A stretch of 64,000 nucleotides of DNA. Origin: JAPLDB01 sp038206355 (GTDB taxonomy: Bacteria; Bacteroidota; Bacteroidia; AKYH767-A; 2013-40CM-41-45). The notes under the pieces are model-generated. The model ran no database searches. It was not told where the DNA came from and saw only the letters and a program-made list of their open reading frames with translations. A program made the position numbers and the translations under genes. Location: NCBI GenBank assembly GCA_038206355.1, contig JBBRAY010000006.1, positions 62,001 through 126,000 of the forward strand. Direction: 5' to 3'. This document shows positions 41,913 through 49,276 of the stretch, piece by piece (the stretch's first letter is position 1; each line of letters begins with the position of its first letter).

Positions 41913-42617
41913 TCAACTGTTTAGTTCTGCTTCCTTTTCAAAATGTTTCCACAATTTATCATCAGGAACATTTGCGACTATGGTCAATGGTTCCTTTTTT
42001 GACGGATGTAAAAACTCTACTTTTCGTGCATGGAGAGAGATCGAGCCATCTTCATTTGAGCGATCAAATCCATATTTTAAATCTCCTTTGATGGGTGAGC
42101 CAATTTTTGAAAGCTGGGCGCGTATCTGGTGATGCCTGCCTGTAAGTAAATCTACTTCAAGCAGAAAGTAGCGGTCGCTATGGGCAATCATCTTATAATC
42201 CATTTCTGCCCGTTGCGCATCAGGTTTTTCTGTATCCGATGCATAACTTTTATTTTGCTGAGTATTTCTTTTTATAAAATGGACCAGTTTCTCCTGATCA
42301 GATGGAGGTCTGTTTTTCACTATTGCCCAGTATGTTTTTTTGATGGTCTTTTCTTTAAACATCTGATTCATCCGTTCCAGTGACCGGCTGTTGCGGCAGA
42401 ATATGACTATTCCTGTTGTTGGTCTGTCGATGCGGTGGGGTATGCCCAGGTATACATCGCCCGGCTTCTTATATTTCTCTTTGACATAGTCTTTGACTAT
42501 ATCTACAAGGGGCTTGTCACCTGTTTTATCAGACTGTACGATATCGCCCGCACGTTTATTCACGACAATGAGATGGTTGTCTTCAAATAATATATTCAAT
42601 GGTTTTTCTAACGGCAT
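41913..42617 (-). CDS. RluA family pseudouridine synthase
   Basis: 234 residues, cytoplasmic. It isomerises uridine to pseudouridine in rRNA or tRNA. The RluA motif I is GIPHRIDRPTTGIVIFCR, where the catalytic Asp follows H-R-I; R-I-D replaces the common R-L-D. KTYWAIVK, LLTGRHHQIRAQLSKIG (the conserved R-H-Q-I-R) and GDLKYG complete the domain. There is no S4 RNA-binding domain: the protein begins ILFEDNHLIVVNK, so it belongs to a short subtype. It does not overlap the convergent DoxX-like gene. Confidence 0.95.
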   Translation of the reverse strand: MPLEKPLNILFEDNHLIVVNKRAGDIVQSDKTGDKPLVDIVKDYVKEKYKKPGDVYLGIPHRIDRPTTGIVIFCRNSRSLERMNQMFKEKTIKKTYWAIVKNRPPSDQEKLVHFIKRNTQQNKSYASDTEKPDAQRAEMDYKMIAHSDRYFLLEVDLLTGRHHQIRAQLSKIGSPIKGDLKYGFDRSNEDGSISLHARKVEFLHPSKKEPLTIVANVPDDKLWKHFEKEAELNS

Positions 42618-42820
42618 ATGTTGCGAAATTAAACTTCATTTTCAAATGCGTAACCTCTTTTGATTTATAAAGATTTGAGTTCTCCGTTCAAACACTTTGC
42701 GGGATCTCCGGTATACTGCCTGAACATATTGCGGGAGCGCTTAAACCTTTAATGACCGGGTCCTGTCACATGGGCCGGAATTCAGAAAAGTAAAACAAAT
42801 AATAATTTATATTTTTAAAA

Positions 42821-43669
42821 ATGAAAACTAAAAACCTTATTCCCGTATTGATGATTGGATTGGCCCTTATTACCCTTTCTCTTGGTACCGGTTGCAAGAA
42901 AGAAAGCGGAAGCGCTGATGAAAATTTTTCACCTGAAGCACAGGATATCAGTCAGAGCGAAGACATCAGCACAACCATTGACAATTTTGTTGCTGAAGTT
43001 TTTAATTCGCCAAATGGAAATGTTGAAGGCCGGTTCAGTGATCCTGTGAACAGTGACCTCAACAACTGTGCAACTGTTACATGGGATTCTGCGCATTCGA
43101 TGGTGACTATTTATTTTAACCATTGTCCGGGAAGGAATGGTCATACCAGGGATGGCTCAATAATAATAGCGTACACAGGTGGTGGATACTGGTCAATGGG
43201 CGCGTCATGGGATGTAACTTTTGATAATTTTTACATTGACGACAAGCAGGTAGGCGGATCAAGGCACATAGAGAATGTTGGTCCTGAAAGCAATGGATGT
43301 GTGTGGAATATTAACGCCAATCTCACATTTACAAGAAGTGACGGAAGCACCAGAACATGGACCAGTACACGTACGAGAGAAATCACGCAGGGATATGCTG
43401 ATACCGTATGTTCACACCATATTTATAAAATCAACGGTACAGCTACCCACAACGATAGCCAAAGCGGAAACAGTGCTGACCTGACATTTACAAATATTAT
43501 CCGTGACCTTAGCTGTGCATATATTACTTCAGGAACAATTTCAGTTGTCCCAAATAACAACAGGCCTCAACGCACCATTGACTTCGGAAATGGTGATTGT
43601 GATGACATTGCAACCGTAACCAAAAATGGTCATTCAAGGATTATTCATCTGGATGGTGGTCGTCATTGA
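42821..43669 (+). CDS. Lipoprotein of unknown function
   Basis: 282 residues. A lipobox (LSLGTGCKKES, Cys about residue 25) marks a lipoprotein. The mature part is beta-rich and soluble with 7 further cysteines in pairs (NNCATV, NHCPGRNG, NGCVWN, DTVCSHH, LSCAY, GDCDDI), which suggests disulfide bonds. Many Asn/Asp/Gly and Thr residues and repeated strands (SIIIAYTGGGYWSMGASWDV, LTFTRSDGSTRTWTSTRTRE) recall a beta-sandwich. No family was recognised. It has its own promoter region and is closed by a clear terminator, so it is a single-gene transcript. Confidence 0.75.
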   Translation: MKTKNLIPVLMIGLALITLSLGTGCKKESGSADENFSPEAQDISQSEDISTTIDNFVAEVFNSPNGNVEGRFSDPVNSDLNNCATVTWDSAHSMVTIYFNHCPGRNGHTRDGSIIIAYTGGGYWSMGASWDVTFDNFYIDDKQVGGSRHIENVGPESNGCVWNINANLTFTRSDGSTRTWTSTRTREITQGYADTVCSHHIYKINGTATHNDSQSGNSADLTFTNIIRDLSCAYITSGTISVVPNNNRPQRTIDFGNGDCDDIATVTKNGHSRIIHLDGGRH

Positions 43670-43699
43670 TAAGTAAGAAATATTTTATCAATATTAGGA

Positions 43700-43729
43700 A
43701 ACTCCTTTTGTTTGAAGGGAGTTTTTTTA
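43700..43729 (+). terminator. Rho-independent terminator
   Basis: AACTCC (43700-43705) and GGAGTT (43718-43723) close a hairpin, followed by seven T. It ends the lipoprotein transcript. The stop codon of the minus-strand cytochrome-like gene (43727) lies inside the T run. Confidence 0.8.
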
Positions 43730-44086
43730 TTCCGGGGCTCCTGCATTTACCCAGTCCTGTAGTTGTTTGAAATCGCAAACACCTAAAGACGATCCTTGTG
43801 GCATGTCTTTCAAATCAAATACCCTGTTTTTAAAAGAGTTGTTATCTACCTTTTCTTTTAAAAGCAGATACGAAGTGAGTTCGCCACCGGCATTCTGTTC
43901 CTGAGGATTTCCATGACATGAACCGAGGGCTGCACAGTTCGTGTTGACGATCGCTTTTATTAAGCCATTGTATTTTAGTTGTGCTGCATCATAGGCGCAC
44001 AGGTTGGGATCTTCAGATTTATCGCTTGTACAGGAAATGACAATTAATAAAACTGATACCATTGCTATGGCTATAATCTTTTGCAT
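43727..44086 (-). CDS. Small cytochrome c-like lipoprotein with atypical heme motif
   Basis: 119 residues. A lipoprotein signal (VSVLLIVISCTSDK) precedes a domain arranged like the small Bacteroidota cytochromes of the planctomycete type: VNTNCAALGSCHGNPQEQNAGG, then LLKEKV, FDLKDMPQGSSLGVCD (the usual M-P for the axial Met) and QLQDWVNAGAPE. Heme-binding is normally C-x2-C-H; this has C-x5-C-H (C, AALGS, CH), so heme attachment is doubtful or uses an unusual spacing. C-x4-C-H is seen in relatives. A further cysteine is in DLKDMPQ...VCDF. It has no partner nearby. Convergent with the lipoprotein gene. Confidence 0.75.
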   Translation of the reverse strand: MQKIIAIAMVSVLLIVISCTSDKSEDPNLCAYDAAQLKYNGLIKAIVNTNCAALGSCHGNPQEQNAGGELTSYLLLKEKVDNNSFKNRVFDLKDMPQGSSLGVCDFKQLQDWVNAGAPE

Positions 44087-44298
44087 AAAAAATCAATTAA
44101 TAATTATTCCGGGGAGCATTGTTGTTATGTGGATTCGGTTGCTAAAGATACATAATATGTGAACGGATCAGGTGTTTTAAGATAATAGGTATTGATCCGG
44201 AAATTGATTGCAAATGATTTGATCAGAATATTTTCGAAGGAAGATTAAATAAATATTTAGATCAATAAAATATGAATTTAGTTCCGGAAGAAATCATT

Positions 44299-45171
44299 TC
44301 ATTCTTTGTATTTCTCCCTGACAGATTTCCTGTATGATTCAGGTGAGTATTTTGTCTGCTGCTTAAAAAATCTGCTGAAGTAAGAAGGGTCATTAAAATT
44401 CAATTCGAATGCTATTTGCTTGCTGTTAAAATCAGAATGCAGCAGCAATCTTTTTGCTTCAAGTGATATTCTGTCCTGAATCAGTTCCAGTGATGTTTTC
44501 CCGGTTGTTTTTTTTGAAATATCGTTGAGGTGATTTGGAGTAATGCTCAGTTTATCGGCATAATCTTTCACCTTATGCATCGTTTTAAAATTCACCTCAA
44601 TCAGGTGATGAAATTTTCTTGTCAGTATCTGAGAAGCATTATCGGAGTTAGCATAATCCTTTCCAACGACAAAATGGGATCTGCATTTCAATAGAATGAT
44701 GCTGAGGTAAGAAAATAATATCTGCTCTCTGAAAGGTTGTTTATTTTTGAATTCCTTTTCCATAGCGTCAGATATTTCTTTCAGTTCAAGTGACAAATCA
44801 TTTTTTCCTGAAAGCACGGGAGCAGCAGTTTTATTAAAGGCAGGGTAATCGGAGAGCGGATTGTTTTGAGATGCGTGAAGGTGAAAAAAGGAACCTGAAA
44901 AAATAAGCACATATCCACGGGCTGATTTATCCCGCCTGAGCATATGGACTTGTCCCGGTGCAACAAAATGAAAAGAATGATCTTTGATTTCCGAATGGGA
45001 AAAATCCATCATATGGTCACCACCACCTTTTATAAAATGGAAAATCTCATAATAGTTATGTCTGTGTGGATCCCGGGCATTGTAGCCACTGTCTCTATCA
45101 AGGCGCTGAAACTTGAAGGACAATTCAGCTTCTTCACGGGTAAAGTCATCAACAGGTATGGATGCACTCAT
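44299..45171 (-). CDS. AraC family transcriptional regulator with cupin domain
   Basis: 290 residues. The N-terminal half is a cupin-type sensor (RDPHRHNYYEIFHFIKGGGD, HMDFSHSEI-like strand, FVAPGQVHMLRRDKS), typical of AraC regulators that bind a small ligand. The C-terminal 100 residues are two helix-turn-helix motifs: KDYADKLSITPNHLNDISKK, KTSLELIQDRISLEAKRLLL and SDFNSKQIAFELNFNDPSYF, ending SRFFKQQTKYSPESYRKS, the AraC signature. It may control neighbours or distant genes; the ligand is unknown. The Cys-rich secreted protein gene is 105 nt upstream on the same strand with a terminator between them. Confidence 0.95.
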   Translation of the reverse strand: MSASIPVDDFTREEAELSFKFQRLDRDSGYNARDPHRHNYYEIFHFIKGGGDHMMDFSHSEIKDHSFHFVAPGQVHMLRRDKSARGYVLIFSGSFFHLHASQNNPLSDYPAFNKTAAPVLSGKNDLSLELKEISDAMEKEFKNKQPFREQILFSYLSIILLKCRSHFVVGKDYANSDNASQILTRKFHHLIEVNFKTMHKVKDYADKLSITPNHLNDISKKTTGKTSLELIQDRISLEAKRLLLHSDFNSKQIAFELNFNDPSYFSRFFKQQTKYSPESYRKSVREKYKE

Positions 45172-45210
45172 GGCACGAAGATAATCCGTTGCGGCTAAAA
45201 AAGTTCAAAT

Positions 45211-45245
45211 AAAAAACCTCTCAGGCATTCAGGCCGGAGAGGTTT
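45211..45245 (-). terminator. Rho-independent terminator (minus strand)
   Basis: AAACCTCTCC and GAGAGGTTTTTT (minus strand) form a stem whose loop is about 14 nt, followed by a T-rich tract. It lies 32 nt behind the stop of the Cys-rich gene and separates it from the AraC gene. Confidence 0.8.
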
Positions 45246-45276
45246 ATATGATAAACCGAACGTGGTCGGTTACAAT

Positions 45277-45588
45277 TTACCTTGATTCAGGTTTTGGAGA
45301 AGTTTGAACTTCAGCATTTGCTTCTGCTTTTGCTTTTTCAGCACATGCAGCTTTTTGTTCAGGTGTGCATGCTTTTGCTTCACCTTTTTTGCAACATGAT
45401 TTAACAGCTTTCCCCTGACAACAAGCAGCCGAAGTTTCTTTGGCTTCAGGAGTTGCATTGGCTGCAGCAGTAGGAGTTACTGAAGCTTCCTTTTTGGTTT
45501 CCTTACCTACAGGAGCAGTAGACTGAGCATTTACTGCAGAAACTGCAACAAAGCAAATCATGGATAAAACAACGAGAATCTTTTTCAT
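45277..45588 (-). CDS. Small Cys-rich exported protein
   Basis: 103 residues. A signal peptide (MKKILVVLSMICFVAVSAVNAQ) is followed by a disordered Ala/Thr/Lys region and a cysteine array: SAACCQGKAVKSCCKKGEAK, then ACTPEQKAACAEKAK. Four cysteines sit as two CC pairs and two more as C-x8-C. This would suit metal binding in the periplasm, but no family is recognised and the low-complexity composition (A, K, E, T) could deceive. A strong terminator follows. No metal-transport gene is adjacent; the AraC regulator downstream is separated by the terminator. Confidence 0.75.
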   Translation of the reverse strand: MKKILVVLSMICFVAVSAVNAQSTAPVGKETKKEASVTPTAAANATPEAKETSAACCQGKAVKSCCKKGEAKACTPEQKAACAEKAKAEANAEVQTSPKPESR

Positions 45589-45718
45589 AATTATTATTTT
45601 AAAATTTAATGTTCCAAAGATAGTGTAAAATAACTTCCGGCAATAGAAAGCGGGACAAATTTCCGGTTAATTTTTGGTTAATATCAGACGTATAAAACGA
45701 GACTCACGAACAATTTTC

Positions 45719-45726
45719 TACCTTTC
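45719..45726 (+). promoter_or_regulatory. Possible -7 box for the FtsX-type permease gene
   Basis: TACCTTTC matches TAnnTTTG except the last base and lies 7 nt before the ATG at 45734. Confidence 0.35.
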
Positions 45727-45733
45727 GCCTGTT

Positions 45734-46966
45734 ATGGACTTCAAAGAAAACATGAAGGTTGCGCTGCAAAGCATTAAGAGCCAAAAGCTGCGCGCAACCC
45801 TCACGGCATTGATTATTGCAATCGGTATTATGGCTTTGGTTGGAATTCTCACAGCCATTGATTCCATCAAAGGGGCAATCAGTTCGAATTTTTCGGCAAT
45901 GGGAGCCAATTCATTCACAATACAGAACAGGGGTATGAATATCCACGTCGGCAATAAGGGGCGCAGGGCGAAACGATTTAACCCGATTGATTACTACGAG
46001 GCGACACGTTTTGTTGAGGAGTTTCATTTTCCTGCCACGGTATCTATTTCCACTTTCGCCAGTGGTACTTCAACAATGAAATTTGAAGGCAAAAAAACGA
46101 ATCCGAATGTGATGCTGCTGGGAGCCAATGAAAATTACCTTCATACCGGCGGGTATACTGTTGATAAAGGAAGAAATTTTTCAATGACCGAAGTGCAGTA
46201 TGGTGAGCAGGTTATTATTCTTGGTAATGACATCGTGCAAAAGATATTTGGTACTGTTGATCCGATAGACAAATTAATTTCAGTAGGAAGTACGAAGTAC
46301 CGAGTGGTAGGAACGTTAAAAGAAAAGGGAAGTGCGATGGGTTTTGGAGGGGATAAGATGGGAATTATACCATTGTTGAATGCGAAAAATAATTTTCACC
46401 GGCCGAACATGAGCTTTACGATCACCGTAAGTGTTACCAATGTGGGAATGCTGGATGCGGCTATCAGCGAAGCTACAGGTTTGTTCAGGATCATCAGAAA
46501 AGTACCCATAGGTGATGACGAAACGTTTGAGATTATGAAGAGTGACAGCATCGCCAATATATTGATTTCATCTCTTTCTACTGTAAGGGTTTCTGCTATT
46601 GCAATCGCTGTTATAACGTTACTCGGAGCAGCGATTGGATTAATGAATATTATGCTTGTGAGTGTTACAGAAAGAACGCGTGAAATTGGAATTCGCAAGG
46701 CAATTGGCGCAACACCGAAAATAATCCGCAGCCAGTTTTTAACGGAAGCAATTTTGATTTGTCAATTGGGAGGTGCATTGGGGACGATTCTTGGAATTGT
46801 TATTGGGAACATTATTTCTTCATTGATGGGGAGCGGCTTTATTATTCCATGGGAATGGATAATAGTGGCAATCATTGTTTGCTTCCTGGTGGGAATTTTG
46901 TCAGGCTATTATCCGGCGAGAAAAGCATCCAAACTTGACCCGATAGATGCTTTGCGGTACGAATAA
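45734..46966 (+). CDS. MacB/FtsX-type ABC transporter permease
   Basis: 410 residues from ATG at 45734 (MDFKENMKVALQSIKSQKLRA), the family start; the frame is open 20 codons further. The N-terminal transmembrane helix is TALIIAIGIMALVGILTAID, followed by a ~220-residue periplasmic MacB core (SVGSTKYRVVGTLKEKGSAM; the G-x-x-Y-x-V-V-G-T motif). The last 130 residues hold three FtsX helices (VSAIAIAVITLLGAAIGLMN, IRSQFLTEAILICQLGGALG, IPWEWIIVAIIVCFLVGILS) with REIGIRKAIGA and the closing GYYPARKASKLDPIDALRYE. Such permeases act with an ATPase (MacB-type) and move lipids, peptides or lipoproteins. No ATPase gene is adjacent in the window, so it must use one encoded elsewhere. Confidence 0.92.
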   Translation: MDFKENMKVALQSIKSQKLRATLTALIIAIGIMALVGILTAIDSIKGAISSNFSAMGANSFTIQNRGMNIHVGNKGRRAKRFNPIDYYEATRFVEEFHFPATVSISTFASGTSTMKFEGKKTNPNVMLLGANENYLHTGGYTVDKGRNFSMTEVQYGEQVIILGNDIVQKIFGTVDPIDKLISVGSTKYRVVGTLKEKGSAMGFGGDKMGIIPLLNAKNNFHRPNMSFTITVSVTNVGMLDAAISEATGLFRIIRKVPIGDDETFEIMKSDSIANILISSLSTVRVSAIAIAVITLLGAAIGLMNIMLVSVTERTREIGIRKAIGATPKIIRSQFLTEAILICQLGGALGTILGIVIGNIISSLMGSGFIIPWEWIIVAIIVCFLVGILSGYYPARKASKLDPIDALRYE

Positions 46967-47023
46967 AGTTTTCGAAATTAAAACTGAAGAGCGCGGTCTT
47001 TCCTTATCTATTATTGAAATAGA

Positions 47024-48598
47024 TTACCTGCTTATCAACAATTTTTTATTGATCACTTTTCCTGAATCAGTAACCAGTCGTATGAAGTAGAAGCCGTTAT
47101 TCAGACTACCGACATTTAATAAAAGTGCTCCGTCATCATTTGATTTTATGGTAGCCCGCATTATTTTTTTACCCGGGATATCGTAAATGGAGAATTCGGT
47201 TCCTGTTAAACGGCTGTCAAAATTTATTTTCAGGTATTGATTGGCAGGATTTGGAAAGAAAGAGATTTCATATTCAAAATCATTTTCTTTTACTGATGTA
47301 ATTGAAGTGCAACTTAAATAATGCGGGAGGTGACCGGAAGTATCTACCACAATATTTTCATCACCTGCCTGATAAAAGGTGTACACAAAATAAAACAGCA
47401 TCATCTCATCTGTAGTTGATTCGCCCAGCGATACATTTTGAGGGGGATTGTTGGGATTCTCCGGATTGTTGGTGGTGTTGTCGTATGTTGCTTCACCGTA
47501 CAGTACTGTACCTGCAGGAAGATGAATGGGTTTTTGGAAATAGTACGCACCCTGCCAGTGAAAGTCCCAGTGTGGAATGGTTTCGAAGTTAATGGTATCG
47601 CCATTGGGTTTAACGGCATAAGATGTCATGGAAGTGCAAACAAGGTGTGCATGCGGCGCTATAGAAAGCACCGATACACCAACAGGAACTGTGTATTGCG
47701 CATGAAATGTTTTAACGGTGTTTGCAGGAATGAATAGCGGTCCGTCAACGATGGTGCTCAAATGATCGAGTACCGGTGCATCATAAGCTGTTCTTATGGC
47801 GCCGGAGCTGAATAAAAAATTGACCCTTGTTGAATCTGTAAATCCTGAAGAACTCATGGGATAATGTACCTGAATAATTATACGCGAACCTGCAGGGACA
47901 AACATTCCCATATTTGGAGGAAGGTAATAAGGGTCACTGCCGGGAACAAAACCACCAATCAATTGTGATGATGAACTTCCTGTGCCACCAAAGTTGATAT
48001 AGCCGGGATCAGGGTCTGCGTTATCAAGTTGTACGGGAACGTTGCTGACGTCAGAGTAAATGAGTACGTGATGTACTGCAGCGCGATTTCCGGGAATGAC
48101 TTCCATGGCAGTGATATATTCATCATTTGCAGATGGATTGGAAATAACAAAGCAACGGTACTCATCATTCCAAAGGGTAGGAATATTATACGTGCCAATG
48201 CTTGCTGTGAAATCAGGATTTGTAATCACTGCACCCGAAGAATAAGAAGGCGCAGGTAATGCGAGCGCAGTATCACCTGCCGGAGCGCCATCATTCACCC
48301 AGTTTACAATCCGGTTGATTTCATCCTGTGATAATGTTTTTTGATGGGCATACTGCTGATAGCTGACATCGGCAAGGAAAGGAGGCATTTTTTTATTCTC
48401 AACCTGATACTTTATCTGGGTTGCATTATCCAGTGCATCGGTGTAAGTAAGTAAAGAAAATGGTGCGATGCCATTGGGATTGTGACATGAAGTACAATGA
48501 CTGTATAGAATGCAGGAAATATTATTGGCCCAGGTTGAATTCTGTGCATTGGATGTCAGCGAAAATAAAATCAGTGGGATGAGTAGAAGTTTTTTCAT
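47024..48598 (-). CDS. T9SS-sorted cytochrome c / copper monooxygenase-like fusion
   Basis: 524 residues from ATG at 48598 (MKKLLLIPLILFSLTSNAQ is the signal); an ATG five codons upstream is possible. Residues about 25-110 look like a small cytochrome c: HCTSCHNPNGIAPFSLL (C35-x-x-C38-H39), QIKYQVENKKMPPF and INRIVNWVNDGAPAGD. Residues about 115-435 have the ligand pattern of peptidylglycine/dopamine monooxygenases: His176-His177 (AAVHHVLIY), His245 (IIQVHYPM), His316 and His318 (APHAHLVC) and a Met near 399-400 (TTDEMMLFYF). Spacing matches the CuH and CuM sites. A T9SS sorting domain ends it (ISFFPNPANQYLKINF, GFYFIRLV). So it is probably an extracellular or surface copper monooxygenase with a built-in electron carrier; the substrate is unknown. 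Confidence 0.85.
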   Translation of the reverse strand: MKKLLLIPLILFSLTSNAQNSTWANNISCILYSHCTSCHNPNGIAPFSLLTYTDALDNATQIKYQVENKKMPPFLADVSYQQYAHQKTLSQDEINRIVNWVNDGAPAGDTALALPAPSYSSGAVITNPDFTASIGTYNIPTLWNDEYRCFVISNPSANDEYITAMEVIPGNRAAVHHVLIYSDVSNVPVQLDNADPDPGYINFGGTGSSSSQLIGGFVPGSDPYYLPPNMGMFVPAGSRIIIQVHYPMSSSGFTDSTRVNFLFSSGAIRTAYDAPVLDHLSTIVDGPLFIPANTVKTFHAQYTVPVGVSVLSIAPHAHLVCTSMTSYAVKPNGDTINFETIPHWDFHWQGAYYFQKPIHLPAGTVLYGEATYDNTTNNPENPNNPPQNVSLGESTTDEMMLFYFVYTFYQAGDENIVVDTSGHLPHYLSCTSITSVKENDFEYEISFFPNPANQYLKINFDSRLTGTEFSIYDIPGKKIMRATIKSNDDGALLLNVGSLNNGFYFIRLVTDSGKVINKKLLISR

Positions 48599-48660
48599 TG
48601 GGTTGGTTTTCATTTGCTAATGTAACTACAAAAATTCAATTAAGTAGGTGGAAGAGGGTG

Positions 48661-48712
48661 CGAATAACGAAAACTTGCGAATGTGCGAATAACGAATGTA
48701 CGAATATCGAAA
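48661..48712. repeat. CGAATAACGAAT-type word repeat
   Basis: Six near-tandem words CGAATAACGA, GCGAATG, GCGAATAACGAATG, CGAATATCGA occur here, in the leader side of the SnoaL-like gene (48892) and upstream of the copper protein gene (48598). The same words occur at 37726-37765 and 39136-39184. Confidence 0.6.
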
Positions 48713-48891
48713 GAACATTCGTGGCAAATGGTTGATTTTGAATATTGCAACTGAGCAACTACCAAAATAATAGTGATTTGAATTATGACAATAGGTGTTG
48801 GAGAATACAATCTATTTCATTAAGGGTTTTTGCCATCTAAAATATTGATTCAGTAGATTTGCTGACTGTGACAGAACGATAATTAATTCCG

Positions 48892-49257
48892 ATGAAAAAC
48901 ATTCCGCTTTCATTACACATTGCAAAAAAATGGCTGGCTGCATTCAATGAACACAATCTTGAAAAGCTACTTTCATTGTATGATGATCAGGCAGAACATT
49001 ACAGTCCGAAACTTAAAATCAGAAAGCCGGAAACGGGTGGCGTTATTCGAGGTAAAGATTCGATGCTGGAATGGTGGTGGGATTCATTTGAAAGACTTCC
49101 CGATTTGATTTATAAGGAAGAATCTATTACTGCAAATGATGAGAGAGTATTTATGGAATACCTGCGTATTGTTCCCGGGGAAGAAAATTTGAAAGTGGCA
49201 GAAGTGCTTGAAATAAAAAACGGACTCATTGTCCGGTCAAGGGTTTATCATGGATGA
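48892..49257 (+). CDS. SnoaL-like/NTF2-like protein
   Basis: 121 residues, cytoplasmic (no signal peptide). It shows the NTF2-like layout: AKKWLAAFNEHNLEKLLSLY, DDQAEHYSPKL, VIRGKDSMLEWWWDSFERLP, SITANDERVFMEYLRIVPG and AEVLEIKNGLIVRSRVYHG. In this family the A-(W/F)-N-x-H-(D/N) and the closing G-x-I-x-x-x-x-x-(Y/F)-x-G are usual. Members are steroid isomerase-like enzymes, cyclases or ligand binders. The substrate cannot be inferred. It has 19 nt to the convergent WG-repeat gene and an upstream stretch of CGAATAACGAAT words. Confidence 0.88.
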   Translation: MKNIPLSLHIAKKWLAAFNEHNLEKLLSLYDDQAEHYSPKLKIRKPETGGVIRGKDSMLEWWWDSFERLPDLIYKEESITANDERVFMEYLRIVPGEENLKVAEVLEIKNGLIVRSRVYHG

Positions 49258-49276
49258 TACTCATTGTAAGTCTCAA

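Noticed and set aside
45270..45458. Second minus-strand frame overlapping the Cys-rich gene (62 codons)
   Set aside because: A Lys/Leu-rich shadow of the Cys-rich gene in another frame, with no start context.
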